Shown here piece after piece: positions 29,766 through 38,600 of a stretch of 64,000 nt of DNA. The notes beneath the pieces were generated by a model, which saw only the letters and a program-made list of their open reading frames with translations, was not told the DNA's origin and searched no databases. The position numbers were made by a program, and so were the translations under genes. The first letter of the stretch is position 1. Every line of letters starts with the position of its first letter. This DNA comes from an uncultured Clostridia bacterium. Its GTDB lineage: Bacteria; Bacillota; Clostridia; Oscillospirales; Acutalibacteraceae. The stretch spans positions 124,001-188,000 of the forward strand of contig CAMNST010000001.1 of assembly GCA_946555465.1 (NCBI GenBank). Reading direction: 5' to 3'.

Positions 29766-32282
29766 ATGGCTGATAAAAAGAAAAAAAATGCAAATACAAA
29801 AACCAGGCAGAATACAAAGCCTTCTCCCAAAATGCCTGCCGAAGAAAATAACGATATTACCAGAATTGCAGGGGTTATCGTTTTTGCCGTTTCGGTTTTG
29901 CTGTTTTTTATTGCAGTTGTTTCGGGTGCAGGTGTGTGGAATATTTTACATAATGTTTATGTCGGTATTTTCGGCATTCTTTCAGCATGTGCATTTCCGC
30001 TTATAATTATTGTTGTTTTGTTTATTTACACACTCGGCAATGCTAAAAGTTCGCAGATTATTGCCAAATCTGTTGAAACTTTTGTTCTTGTTCTGATTTT
30101 TGCAGCGGCAATTCACGTCTTCAAAAACAACATCGGTGATGATTTTAAAACCGTAATTATTGAAAGTTATAAAAATGCGCCTATTGAATTTAACGGAGGT
30201 TTTCTCGGTGCAGTTTTCGGCTGGCTTCTTCTTTCAATGGGAAAAGCACCTGCTGTTATCATCTGTATTATTCTTATTTTTATTGATTTTATGCTGCTCA
30301 CAGGTGCAACTATTGCCCAGTTTTTCGCCGGTGCGGCTAAGCCTGCCAAGGTAACTTATGAAAAAGTTGCTCCTGCAATAAGTGACAGAATCGAACGCAG
30401 AAGGATGAGCAAAGAAAATATTGATGTTCCGCTTGATGTTGATCCTCCTTCAGATGAAGAAGAAAAGCCAAAAAAGAAACGTGCAAAGAAAAAGTCACTT
30501 TCAGAAGAAGAAAACGGCGAAAAAGTCAGCAAAGATATTATTGATGAAATAAATGCAATAACAGAGAAAAACAGAAAAGAAAGACAGAAAAAAACTGAAG
30601 AAAAAGAAAAATCAATAGATGAGATTGTTAAGAATGCTTCAGAAGAAAACCCACAGGAGAAACCTGCTAAGAATACTGAAGAATTTACCGTTTCAAAAGA
30701 GGCTATGGAATCGGCAGTCAATGATTATAGATTGCCTGATGTTGAATTGCTTAAAGAGGGAACCAAGAAATCAACAAAAGATATCAGCGGTGAGTTAAAA
30801 GAAAATGCGCAGAGACTTATTGAAACGCTTCACTCATTCAATGTTGATGCTACTATTACAGATATTTCACGCGGTCCTACCGTTACAAGATATGAACTCA
30901 AGCCTGCTGCAGGTATCAGAATTTCAAAAATAACAAATCTTGCCGACGATATTGCGCTTAACCTTGCTGCCACTCATGTAAGAATAGAAGCACCTATTCC
31001 GGGTAAAGCGGCAGTGGGTATTGAAGTTCCCAATACAATCAAGAATTCCGTAAGTATGAGAGAACTTATTGACACGCCTGAATTTGCCGAACAGTCTTCA
31101 AAACTTTCTGCCGGTTTGGGTAAAGATATCGGCGGTAAATGTGTATTCTGTGATATTGCCAAAATGCCTCATCTTCTTATTGCGGGCACAACCGGTTCCG
31201 GTAAATCGGTATGTATGAACTCTATTATTGTATCAATCCTTTACAGGGCAAAACCTGATGAAGTTAAGTTTCTTATGATTGACCCTAAGCAGGTAGAATT
31301 TTCTAAATATGCAAATATCCCGCACCTTCTTGTTCCTGTTGTATCAGATCCAAGAAAGGCGGCAGGTGCTCTCGGCTGGGCAGTTTCTGAAATGCTTCAG
31401 CGTTATCAGAAGTTTTCTCAGACGGGTGTTCGTGACATTGCAGGATATAATAAATATGTTAAAAAGCACGAAGATATGGAACCGATGCCGAAAATCTGTA
31501 TTTTTATTGACGAACTTGCAGATCTTATGATGGCGGCACCAAAAGAGGTTGAAGATTCTATATGCCGTCTTGCCCAGATGGCGCGTGCTGCCGGTATGCA
31601 TCTTGTTATTGCTACCCAAAGACCTTCAGTTGATGTTATTACAGGTTTAATCAAAGCCAATATTTCATCACGTATTGCACTTACTGTTTCCTCACAGATT
31701 GACTCAAGAACAATTCTTGATTCAGGCGGTGCTGAAAAACTTCTCGGCAGAGGCGATATGCTTTATTCACCTATCGGCGCATCAAAACCTCTTCGTGTGC
31801 AGGGTTGCTTTATTTCAGATGAAGAAGTTGAGAGCCTGTGTGATTTCGTTAAAAATCAGGGCGAAAGTCAGTATGATGCTTCAATTCAGAAAGAAATTGA
31901 AGCAAAGGCTGTTCAGGATAAAAAAACTTCGCCGTTTGAAAGTGATGACGATGGTGAACAACTTGATGCCTTATTTGAAAAGGCGGTTGATGTTGTTCTT
32001 GAAACAGGAACAGCATCAACATCATTCCTTCAGCGTAAACTTTCGGTTGGTTACGCAAGAGGTGCAAAGATAATTGACCAACTTCAGGAAAAAGGAATTA
32101 TCGGTCCTTCAAACGGTTCAAAGCCACGTGAAATTCTTATTTCAAGACAGCAGTGGATTGAAATGCAGGCAAATTCATCAAACAGTGAGTTTACTGCTGA
32201 AAATACAGAGCAAATGACTTTTGAAGAAGAGGAATTTGATGATGTGCCTCCTTTTGATTATGAGGAAGATTCTGAAGAGTAG
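29766..32282 (+). CDS. ftsK: DNA translocase FtsK/SpoIIIE
   Basis: 838 residues. Four membrane segments lie between about 35 and 200, followed by a charged Lys/Glu-rich linker (205-310), then the motor: Walker A GTTGSGKS near 474-481, Walker B IFIDELADLM near 578, and a C-terminal winged-helix gamma domain (FLQRKLSVGYARGAKIID) that reads the DNA orientation signal. It pumps chromosomal DNA through the division or sporulation septum. Start ATG 29766 chosen because it gives a typical hydrophilic N-terminus and has GAGG upstream; a start at 29718 would lie within uppP. Confidence 0.95.
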   Translation: MADKKKKNANTKTRQNTKPSPKMPAEENNDITRIAGVIVFAVSVLLFFIAVVSGAGVWNILHNVYVGIFGILSACAFPLIIIVVLFIYTLGNAKSSQIIAKSVETFVLVLIFAAAIHVFKNNIGDDFKTVIIESYKNAPIEFNGGFLGAVFGWLLLSMGKAPAVIICIILIFIDFMLLTGATIAQFFAGAAKPAKVTYEKVAPAISDRIERRRMSKENIDVPLDVDPPSDEEEKPKKKRAKKKSLSEEENGEKVSKDIIDEINAITEKNRKERQKKTEEKEKSIDEIVKNASEENPQEKPAKNTEEFTVSKEAMESAVNDYRLPDVELLKEGTKKSTKDISGELKENAQRLIETLHSFNVDATITDISRGPTVTRYELKPAAGIRISKITNLADDIALNLAATHVRIEAPIPGKAAVGIEVPNTIKNSVSMRELIDTPEFAEQSSKLSAGLGKDIGGKCVFCDIAKMPHLLIAGTTGSGKSVCMNSIIVSILYRAKPDEVKFLMIDPKQVEFSKYANIPHLLVPVVSDPRKAAGALGWAVSEMLQRYQKFSQTGVRDIAGYNKYVKKHEDMEPMPKICIFIDELADLMMAAPKEVEDSICRLAQMARAAGMHLVIATQRPSVDVITGLIKANISSRIALTVSSQIDSRTILDSGGAEKLLGRGDMLYSPIGASKPLRVQGCFISDEEVESLCDFVKNQGESQYDASIQKEIEAKAVQDKKTSPFESDDDGEQLDALFEKAVDVVLETGTASTSFLQRKLSVGYARGAKIIDQLQEKGIIGPSNGSKPREILISRQQWIEMQANSSNSEFTAENTEQMTFEEEEFDDVPPFDYEEDSEE

Positions 32283-32292
32283 AGGATAAAAG

Positions 32293-34176
32293 ATGAACGA
32301 TTTTCTTCCTATTAATAAAAAAGATATGATAAGCAGAGGGTGGGACAGTGTTGATTTTATCTATGTAACAGGTGACTGTTACGTAGATCATCCCTCCTTT
32401 GGTGCTGCTATAATAACAAGAGTTCTTGAAAATGAGGGTTTTAAAGTTGCGGTTCTCAGTCAGCCTGACTGGATGAATTCAGATGATTTTACACAGTTCG
32501 GAAAGCCGAAACTCGGTTTTTTTGTAACGAGCGGCAATATTGATTCAATGGTTGCTCATTATACCGCAGCAAAAAGAAAAAGGCACGATGATGCTTACAC
32601 AGCAGGCGGAGTTGCCGGAAAAAGACCCGACAGAGCCGTTATTGTTTATTCAAATATAATAAAAAAACTTTATCCCGATTCACCTGTAATTATCGGCGGA
32701 CTTGAAGCATCTTTGCGCCGTTTTGCACATTATGATTACTGGGATGATAAAATCAGACCAAGTATTCTTATTGAGTCAGGGGCTGATTTGCTCTCTTTCG
32801 GTATGGGTGAAAAACAGACTGCTGAAATTGCCCATAGACTGAATAATGGTGAAGATATCAGCAATATGAGGGATATTAAAGGTACTTGTTATGTGTGTCC
32901 GTCATTTGAAACACCTTACACTGGTGTTGAATGTCCATCATATGAAAATGTCTGTTCAAGCAAAAAAGAATACGCTAAATCCTGCCGCATTCAACAGGAT
33001 GAGCAGGATCATATAAGAGGACGCCTGATTAAACAAAAACACGGCAAACTTATGCTGGTTCAGAATGCACCCATGCCGCCGCTTACTCAGAAAGAACTTG
33101 ACAGGGTATATGCTCTGCCTTATATGAGAGCATATCATCCGTCTTATGAAAAATTCGGCGGTGTTCCGGGTATAAGAGAAGTTGAGTTTTCCATTACCCA
33201 TAACAGGGGATGCTTTGGTGCCTGCAATTTCTGTTCTATTGCATTTCATCAGGGCAGATATGTTACTTCACGTTCAAAGAAAAGTTTGCTTGCCGAGGCA
33301 GAGAAACTTACTCATATGCCAAACTTTAAAGGCTATGTTCACGATGTCGGCGGTCCTACCGCCAATTTCAGAAAGCCGTCATGTGAGTTTCAAAATGAAC
33401 ATGGTCTTTGTAAAGGCAAAAAGTGTCTTGCTCCCAAGCCGTGTCCTAATCTCGTGGTTGACCACAGTGAGTATCTTGATATACTTAAAAGTATCAGGCA
33501 GATTAACGGAATTAAAAAGGTGTTTATCCGCAGCGGTATAAGATACGATTACCTTTTGGAAGATAAGAATGATGCGTTTTTCAGAGAACTTGTTGAAAAT
33601 CATGTTTCAGGACAACTTAAAGTTGCACCTGAGCATTGTTCGGCATCGGTGCTTGATAAAATGGGAAAACCCCATATTGAGGCTTATATTAAATTTTCAC
33701 GCAGATATTTTCAGTATACCGATGAAGTGAATAAAGAACAGTACTTGGTGCCTTATCTTATGTCGTCTCATCCCGGTTCAACCCTTGAAGATGCTGTTGA
33801 ACTTGCATTATTTTTAAAGAAGAATCATATCAGGCCTGAACAGGTTCAGGATTTTTATCCAACTCCCGGAACAATCTCAACCTGTATGTTCTACACAGGG
33901 CTGGACCCGTATACCATGGAAGAAGTGTATGTTGCAAAAACGGAGCATGATAAGGCTCTTCAAAGGGCATTGCTCCAGTATTTCAATCCCAAAAACCAGC
34001 GTCTTGTTGAGGAAGCACTTAAAAGGGTCAGAAGGTATGATTTAATTGGTTATGACAATAAATGCCTTATTAAACCATCAGGCAGTGAAAGAGTAAAAAA
34101 ACCACTTTCTGGTAATTTAGAAAGAAAAAACAGTAATTATAATCGTAACAGCAGAAGTAAAGGAAAAAGAAGATGA
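32293..34176 (+). CDS. YgiQ-family radical SAM protein
   Basis: 627 residues. The radical SAM cluster motif is CFGACNFC at about residues 307-314, preceded by an N-terminal B12-binding-like UPF0313 domain (DFIYVTGDCYVDHPSFG, IIGGLEASLRRFAHYDYWDD) and followed by a C-terminal DUF3362 region (YDLIGYDNKCLIKP). YgiQ proteins are widespread but have no settled substrate. The C-terminal tail is basic and Asn/Ser-rich. It begins 10 bp after ftsK and overlaps the next gene by 4 bp, so it is part of the tepA-to-comF operon. Confidence 0.9.
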   Translation: MNDFLPINKKDMISRGWDSVDFIYVTGDCYVDHPSFGAAIITRVLENEGFKVAVLSQPDWMNSDDFTQFGKPKLGFFVTSGNIDSMVAHYTAAKRKRHDDAYTAGGVAGKRPDRAVIVYSNIIKKLYPDSPVIIGGLEASLRRFAHYDYWDDKIRPSILIESGADLLSFGMGEKQTAEIAHRLNNGEDISNMRDIKGTCYVCPSFETPYTGVECPSYENVCSSKKEYAKSCRIQQDEQDHIRGRLIKQKHGKLMLVQNAPMPPLTQKELDRVYALPYMRAYHPSYEKFGGVPGIREVEFSITHNRGCFGACNFCSIAFHQGRYVTSRSKKSLLAEAEKLTHMPNFKGYVHDVGGPTANFRKPSCEFQNEHGLCKGKKCLAPKPCPNLVVDHSEYLDILKSIRQINGIKKVFIRSGIRYDYLLEDKNDAFFRELVENHVSGQLKVAPEHCSASVLDKMGKPHIEAYIKFSRRYFQYTDEVNKEQYLVPYLMSSHPGSTLEDAVELALFLKKNHIRPEQVQDFYPTPGTISTCMFYTGLDPYTMEEVYVAKTEHDKALQRALLQYFNPKNQRLVEEALKRVRRYDLIGYDNKCLIKPSGSERVKKPLSGNLERKNSNYNRNSRSKGKRR

Positions 34177-34589
34177 GCGATTCCAAAAGACAGAGTTTGA
34201 TAATGACAGGTATAGGTCTTATTATTTTATCTGCTGTTTTTATCTATTTTTCTTTTTCCCAGCCAAGAGTTTTGCTCAGCAGTGAAAGCACAGCCGAAGC
34301 AGTTTCATCAGTCAGTTATGAATCACAGTCAACAGAGATGGATACGCAGTATGATGTCAAATCCGGTGAAAGTGCTGATGAAAATATTGGTGTTTCGTTT
34401 CCGATTAACATAAATACATGCACGGCTCAGGAACTTACTGCTGTTGAAGGTATAGGTGAATCAAGAGCAGAATCCATTATTCAGTACAGAGAATATCTCG
34501 GCGGTTATACAAGTGTTGATCAGATTAAAAATATTAAAGGAATAGGGGAGGGACTTTATGAAAAAGTTTTTCCTTATCTTACGGTATGA
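34173..34589 (+). CDS. ComEA-like helix-hairpin-helix protein
   Basis: 138 residues. One N-terminal membrane segment (about 10-27), a Ser/Thr/Glu linker and a C-terminal pair of helix-hairpin-helix motifs (INTCTAQELTAVEGIG, IKNIKGIGEGLYEKV). This is the layout of ComEA, the membrane-anchored double-strand DNA receptor for transformation. It overlaps both neighbours by 4 bp and precedes comF, so two competence-type genes sit together while comEC is 20 kb away. Confidence 0.8.
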   Translation: MSDSKRQSLIMTGIGLIILSAVFIYFSFSQPRVLLSSESTAEAVSSVSYESQSTEMDTQYDVKSGESADENIGVSFPININTCTAQELTAVEGIGESRAESIIQYREYLGGYTSVDQIKNIKGIGEGLYEKVFPYLTV

Positions 34590-35299
34590 ATGTTCTGAAA
34601 AATGCATTAAAGAAAATCTCCTATGTCCTGTTTCCAAAAAGATGTGAATTATGCGGACAGATAATAGAGATTGACGATTCTGTTTGTGAAGACTGCAAAA
34701 ATCCACCATTGATAAAACCACCGCTTTGCACGCATTGCGGTGCAGCCAAAGATGATTGTATCTGCAAAAAACATAAAAATGAATATAAGAAAATAGTTGC
34801 ACCGTATTACTATAAAGACAGTATTGTAACAGCAATACACCGCTTTAAAAATTCGGATATGACTTTTCTTGCAGAACGTTTTTCAAAAGATATCTGCAAG
34901 TATATTGAAGAAAATTGCAGTGATATAACTTTTGACTTTGTAACTTTTGTTCCGCTGAGATATTTAAAAGAAAAGCGCCGCGGTTACAATCAGTCCGAAA
35001 TTCTTGCAAAGAGAATTGCAGATTATTTTGATTTAGAGGTTGTTGCTTGTCTTAAAAAGGTGAGATATACAGGGGTACAGCACAAAAAATCTGCAAGCAA
35101 ACGCAGAGCCGATATTTTTGGTGCTTATGATGTTGATAAAAAATACATCGGTAATGTCGAAGGCAAAACAATTCTTCTTATAGATGATGTAAAAACAACA
35201 GGTTCAACATTAAATGAATGTGCTAAAATGCTTAAAATATACGGCGCCGATTTGGTCTGCTGTGCATCAGTTGCAGTTACAAACAGAAGAAAAAAATAA
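34586..35299 (+). CDS. comFC: ComF-family phosphoribosyltransferase-like protein
   Basis: 237 residues. N-terminal zinc-binding cysteines (RCELCG, CEDC, CTHCG, CIC), then KEKRRGYNQSEILAKRI and the PRPP-loop ILLIDDVKTTGSTLNEC, the standard ComFC/GntX layout. ComFC is needed for transformation in naturally competent bacteria and is thought to couple DNA uptake with the helicase ComFA; no comFA is present here. Last gene of the operon, followed by a terminator. Confidence 0.88.
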   Translation: MNVLKNALKKISYVLFPKRCELCGQIIEIDDSVCEDCKNPPLIKPPLCTHCGAAKDDCICKKHKNEYKKIVAPYYYKDSIVTAIHRFKNSDMTFLAERFSKDICKYIEENCSDITFDFVTFVPLRYLKEKRRGYNQSEILAKRIADYFDLEVVACLKKVRYTGVQHKKSASKRRADIFGAYDVDKKYIGNVEGKTILLIDDVKTTGSTLNECAKMLKIYGADLVCCASVAVTNRRKK

Positions 35300-35333
35300 A
35301 ACGTTCATCGCAGAAATGCTTTGAACGTTTTTG
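35298..35333 (+). terminator. Intrinsic terminator after comF
   Basis: AAAACGTTCA (35298-35307) pairs with TGAACGTTTT (35322-35331), followed by TG and further T-rich sequence. Confidence 0.75.
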
Positions 35334-35345
35334 TTATGTTAACGA

Positions 35346-36084
35346 TTAGTGACCGTGAGGTTTGCGCAGAATAAGATTTTTTTCTGTTTTCAGATCGGCA
35401 TAAAGCAAATTGCCGAGTACAATGCCAAGCGGAATAAGTGCAGCCCATATGGCTCTGCCCATTATTCTTTTGCAAAGAAGTGCCGATACAATTCCGCCAA
35501 GAACAAATGCAATCAGCATTATAAGGTGGTTTATCGCTCTTTTAATAAATTTTTTGTTTGGATGACCTTTTAATCCCTTGAAAAGCCATACGCCGATTTG
35601 CCGCACATGATTGGTGCAGAAGGTAGTGGCCATCGGCACTCCCTGTGCCTGTCTGAAAGTGTTATACTGCATCGAGCAGATAAAGTTGATTGCAACCTGC
35701 GAAATCTGATATGGTGCGCTTTCCGGCACAAAGCCGAGAAGCAGAACAATTATCATTTCAAGAAAAATCAAAAGTGTATCCCATCTGATAAATTTAAGTT
35801 TTTTTATCGGCACAGGCAATGCTTCACTTACTATTGCACCAAGAAGATATGCTCCCATTGGTATCAGATAATATGCTGCCTGTGACCATTTACCCTGACC
35901 TATTGCCATTGCAAACATAAACAAAGTTTGCTGTCTGGGCGTTGCAGAATACGCCCCCACGCAGTAAAAATGTGAATACTCCATAAAAACCAGCAACAAA
36001 CATAAGTGTCTGAAATACCCATTTTTTTTCGCATTCAAGATATGTTTCATCCTGCCTTAAAATGCCTGAATCTGAATTTACCAT
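35346..36084 (-). pseudogene. YoaK-type DUF1275 membrane protein gene with a frameshift
   Basis: The gene is split between two frames. From ATG 36084 (GAGGAG at 36096-36091, 6 bp upstream) the first frame encodes the family N-terminus LMFVAGFYGVFTFLLRGGVF and CNAQTANFV, then meets a stop at 35890. The family continues in the next frame as MFAMAIGQGKWSQAAYYLIP and on to 35346, including SMQYNTFRQAQGVPMATTF and the C-terminal membrane helices. The shift lies near 35915-35930 and needs one base removed (or two added). The second frame has no ribosome-binding site of its own. DUF1275 proteins are six-helix membrane proteins of unknown function. It is either a recent pseudogene, a sequencing error, or, less likely, programmed frameshifting. 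Confidence 0.8.
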
Positions 36085-36165
36085 TTTTGTCTCCTCAAAT
36101 CAAACAGTATGCTTAGAAAATTATATTACTTGTAATTTCATTTTTCAAGTTATTTATTTCATTAT

Positions 36166-36194
36166 TTGACTTTATATAAAAATATAACTATAAT
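36166..36194 (+). promoter_or_regulatory. Strong promoter for acyltransferase gene
   Basis: TTGACT (36166-36171), 17 bp spacer, consensus TATAAT (36189-36194). Confidence 0.75.
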
Positions 36195-36222
36195 GTATCT
36201 AGTTTGTTTGAGAGGATATGTT

Positions 36223-37221
36223 ATGGAAAAAGTAAAAAATCGTATTGATTGGGCTGATATCTCTAAAGGAATAGGAATACTTCTGGTTGTTTTTGCTCAT
36301 CTGCAAATCCCGGGTGTTGTTTTAAAATTTGTTTTTTCTTTTCATATGCCGCTTTTTGTGCTTATCAGCGGTTATTTTTTCAGACCGGAAAAGTTATCAG
36401 CCAATATAAAAAAATTATTATGTTGCTATTTCAGTCTCGGGCTGATTACTTCACTTATTTATATGTTCTATAATAAGTATTCTATTTTGTGGTTTTTCAA
36501 AAATTTAGTCAGAATGCTGCTCGGAGGGTCTGCAACTCACTACAGAATTGGTGCTGCACCGGCATTGTGGTTTATTACAGCGCTAATAGTTATTGAACTT
36601 ATTGCTTATCTGACGGATAAAATTCCATATTCGTTAATACCTGTTTCAGTTATCTGTATAGCGGCGGCTATGATTCTTATCAGGTTTGATTTTTCTGATT
36701 ATATTCCGTTTAATATTGTGCCGGCTCTCTTTCTTTTTCCGTTTTACAGTGCAGGAATTTTACTTAAAAAGAATAAAGTCAGTGATGTGTTCAATAAAAT
36801 TCAGAACAGCGGATTTATTATAAAATTTGTTATCTGCATAATTCTTGCTGCTGCAACTTTCATAATAAGCCATTACAACAATCTGGTAAATATTTTCAGA
36901 TGTGATTACGGAAATTCCATAATCCTCTATTATCTTGCCGGTTTTGCAGGTAGTTTTATGATTATTATATTCAGTATGATTTTGTCAAAATTAAAAACTA
37001 TAAATCTGTTAAAATGGTTTGGGAAAAATACAGTTGTCATTATGGGTATTCATCAGTTACTCATATTAGTTGCCGATGCATATTTTAGCACTTTTTCAGG
37101 ATATAAACATTATATAGCAATAATTGCTGAATTTTTCCTGATCATGCTTTTATCTTCACTTATAACAGTGATTATTAATAAATTTGCGCCATTCCTGTTG
37201 GGAAAACAAATAAAATCATAA
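36223..37221 (+). CDS. Acyltransferase 3 family membrane protein
   Basis: 332 residues, about ten membrane segments. The N-terminus reads RIDWADISKGIGILLVVFAH and SFHMPLFVLISGYFF, the acyltransferase-3 signature. These proteins add O-acetyl or other acyl groups to surface polysaccharides, peptidoglycan or small molecules, with the His after LVVFA as likely catalytic residue. Start ATG 36223 has AGAGGA 7 bp upstream; the earlier in-frame start at 36166 would lie on the promoter. The gene stands alone. Confidence 0.85.
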   Translation: MEKVKNRIDWADISKGIGILLVVFAHLQIPGVVLKFVFSFHMPLFVLISGYFFRPEKLSANIKKLLCCYFSLGLITSLIYMFYNKYSILWFFKNLVRMLLGGSATHYRIGAAPALWFITALIVIELIAYLTDKIPYSLIPVSVICIAAAMILIRFDFSDYIPFNIVPALFLFPFYSAGILLKKNKVSDVFNKIQNSGFIIKFVICIILAAATFIISHYNNLVNIFRCDYGNSIILYYLAGFAGSFMIIIFSMILSKLKTINLLKWFGKNTVVIMGIHQLLILVADAYFSTFSGYKHYIAIIAEFFLIMLLSSLITVIINKFAPFLLGKQIKS

Positions 37222-37248
37222 AAAAATGAGTGCCTTTAAAGGCACTCA
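37221..37248 (-). terminator. Terminator of tRNA-Leu(UAG)
   Basis: Perfect palindrome TGAGTGCC-TTTAAA-GGCACTCA (37227-37248) with a run of T on the minus strand (37226-37221), directly after the tRNA gene. It touches the stop codon of the plus-strand acyltransferase gene. Confidence 0.85.
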
Positions 37249-37251
37249 CAG

Positions 37252-37334
37252 TGGTGCGGGTAACAGGACTTGAACCTGCACGGTCTCCCACAAGATCCTA
37301 AATCTTGCGTGTCTGCCAATTCCACCATACCCGC
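37252..37334 (-). tRNA. tRNA-Leu (anticodon UAG), CCA encoded
   Basis: Minus strand: acceptor stem GCGGGTA pairs with TACCCGC, discriminator A and encoded CCA at 37254-37252. The anticodon stem-loop is CAAGA-TTTAGGA-TCTTG, anticodon TAG. A long variable arm (class II tRNA) and the GGTTCAAGTCC T-arm are present. It lies alone with its own terminator. Confidence 0.95.
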
Positions 37335-37436
37335 ATATGAACTTTACATATTCTATCACTAATCTTTAATTTTTTCAATACTTTTATAACATTTTTTATT
37401 TGGATTCATAGTATAAAAAGGTTGTTATAACCGATA

Positions 37437-37464
37437 AATTCAGATAGTATTTAATATCTGAATT
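37437..37464. repeat. 10 bp perfect inverted repeat in intergenic region
   Basis: AATTCAGATA (37437-37446) and TATCTGAATT (37455-37464) with an 8-base centre. The 37335-37545 gap holds no gene that I can support. The repeat could be an operator, a small-RNA fold or an element remnant. Confidence 0.4.
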
Positions 37465-37540
37465 CGTGCATATATGTGCATTTATCTGATGCTATCAGGT
37501 AATATTAACATTTTTAGCGTGCTGTCGTAAGAATACGGCA

Positions 37541-37577
37541 AAAATAAACCCCTTACTTTCAATAGGTAAGGGGTTTT
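37541..37577 (-). terminator. Intrinsic terminator of the E2-like gene
   Basis: AAACCCCTTAC (37546-37556) pairs with GTAAGGGGTTT (37566-37576). On the minus strand the stem follows the stop of the E2-like gene and leads into TATTTTT. Confidence 0.85.
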
Positions 37578-37581
37578 GATT

Positions 37582-38505
37582 TTATTTCCAGTCTTGAATA
37601 ACAGATGGATTTTCAATTATTTCGTCAAGTTTTCTCATAAACGGAACAACGTCGCCATAATCAAGCGCTCTGTGGTCAATGGCTATTGTTATCGGCATAA
37701 TGAGTCTGGTTTCAATTTTATCGGCACCGTTTTCATCTTCAACAACAGCAGGTCTTTTCTGTGCCGCATTAATGGCAAAAGCAGTTGTCTGAGGCGGTAT
37801 AATCTCAAGCAGTGCACAGCAGCCTTTCTGTTCACGGTAAATTGAACCGAGATTTGAAATTGTTGTTGTACCTTGTTCAATATCGTGCTTGGTTAAACGG
37901 TCGGTAACAGGAATTGAGTAATACTCTTTCTTAGCCTTGCCTGTAAGGGTTTTAACCTTATGCTTACCTGTTTTTGAACCATAGAGTCTGCGGATTGCCT
38001 GAAGAATTTTTCCTTCCTTAAGACCTGTAAGAGTATTATCAAGAGATACTTCAAACATTACTTCGTTCATATCCGAACCCTTAGCACGTCTCGCTGTATC
38101 GTTAATAGCATCAGTCATCTGACTGAGTGTTTTATTACCCATATCGTGCATATTAACTGTCATCATTTCACCGCTCGGCAAAATCATAGGCATTGAAATA
38201 TCAATATGGTCAAAATATTTAAGACATCCTCTTACAAGTTTTCTGTTGAAAACAAGATGCGTGTTCATTTTAGGGGCTGCTTTTAATCCTTCGCAGAGTA
38301 TTTTAAGCATTACAGTGTTAATTGTAATTTTTTTAGATTTATCAGTACAGCCTTCATTAAGTTTTTTGCATTCTTTGAAAAGTTCTGTAACGTCTGCTTC
38401 ATATGTCATTGTTGCGTGGGGAATGGTTTCCCAACTTTCGGATGTCATATTTGAAACAATTTTTCTTGCAATGCCAAAGTGTTCTTCTTTATATAGTGAC
38501 ATCAA
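37582..38505 (-). CDS. Stand-alone 2-oxoacid dehydrogenase acyltransferase (E2) catalytic domain
   Basis: 307 residues, corresponding only to the C-terminal catalytic domain of dihydrolipoamide acyltransferases. IPHATMTYEADVT at the start, ISMPMILPSGEMMTV, GTTTISNLGSI and the active-site IAIDHRALDYGDVVPFM (His near residue 280) are clear. The usual HxxxDG motif has Tyr in place of the Gly after Asp. There is no lipoyl domain and no E1/E3-binding domain, and no E1 or E3 genes nearby, so it cannot act as a normal dehydrogenase core; it may use CoA thioesters directly, like the related chloramphenicol acetyltransferase fold. The promoter carries a predicted Rex operator, linking it to redox-controlled fermentation. 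The ribosome-binding site is AAGGAG. Confidence 0.8.
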   Translation of the reverse strand: MMSLYKEEHFGIARKIVSNMTSESWETIPHATMTYEADVTELFKECKKLNEGCTDKSKKITINTVMLKILCEGLKAAPKMNTHLVFNRKLVRGCLKYFDHIDISMPMILPSGEMMTVNMHDMGNKTLSQMTDAINDTARRAKGSDMNEVMFEVSLDNTLTGLKEGKILQAIRRLYGSKTGKHKVKTLTGKAKKEYYSIPVTDRLTKHDIEQGTTTISNLGSIYREQKGCCALLEIIPPQTTAFAINAAQKRPAVVEDENGADKIETRLIMPITIAIDHRALDYGDVVPFMRKLDEIIENPSVIQDWK

Positions 38506-38520
38506 ATTCTCCTTTTTATT

Positions 38521-38538
38521 TTGTTATAGTTTTAACAA
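38521..38538 (-). promoter_or_regulatory. Predicted Rex operator
   Basis: TTGTTATAGTTTTAACAA fits the Rex consensus TTGTTAA-N4-TTAACAA at 13 of 14 defined bases. It starts 5 bp downstream of the -10 box (38543-38548) and so covers the expected transcription start of the E2-like gene. Rex itself is encoded at 24007-24654. Confidence 0.75.
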
Positions 38539-38542
38539 ATAG

Positions 38543-38571
38543 ATTTTAGCACATCAATGTGCGCAAGTCAA
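38543..38571 (-). promoter_or_regulatory. Promoter for the E2-like gene
   Basis: On the minus strand TTGACT (38571-38566), 17 bp spacer, TAAAAT (38548-38543). The spacer contains a second small inverted repeat, GCACAT-CA-ATGTGC (38549-38562). Confidence 0.7.
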
Positions 38572-38600
38572 TATTAAACAGATTAATATCAGACTGTCTA

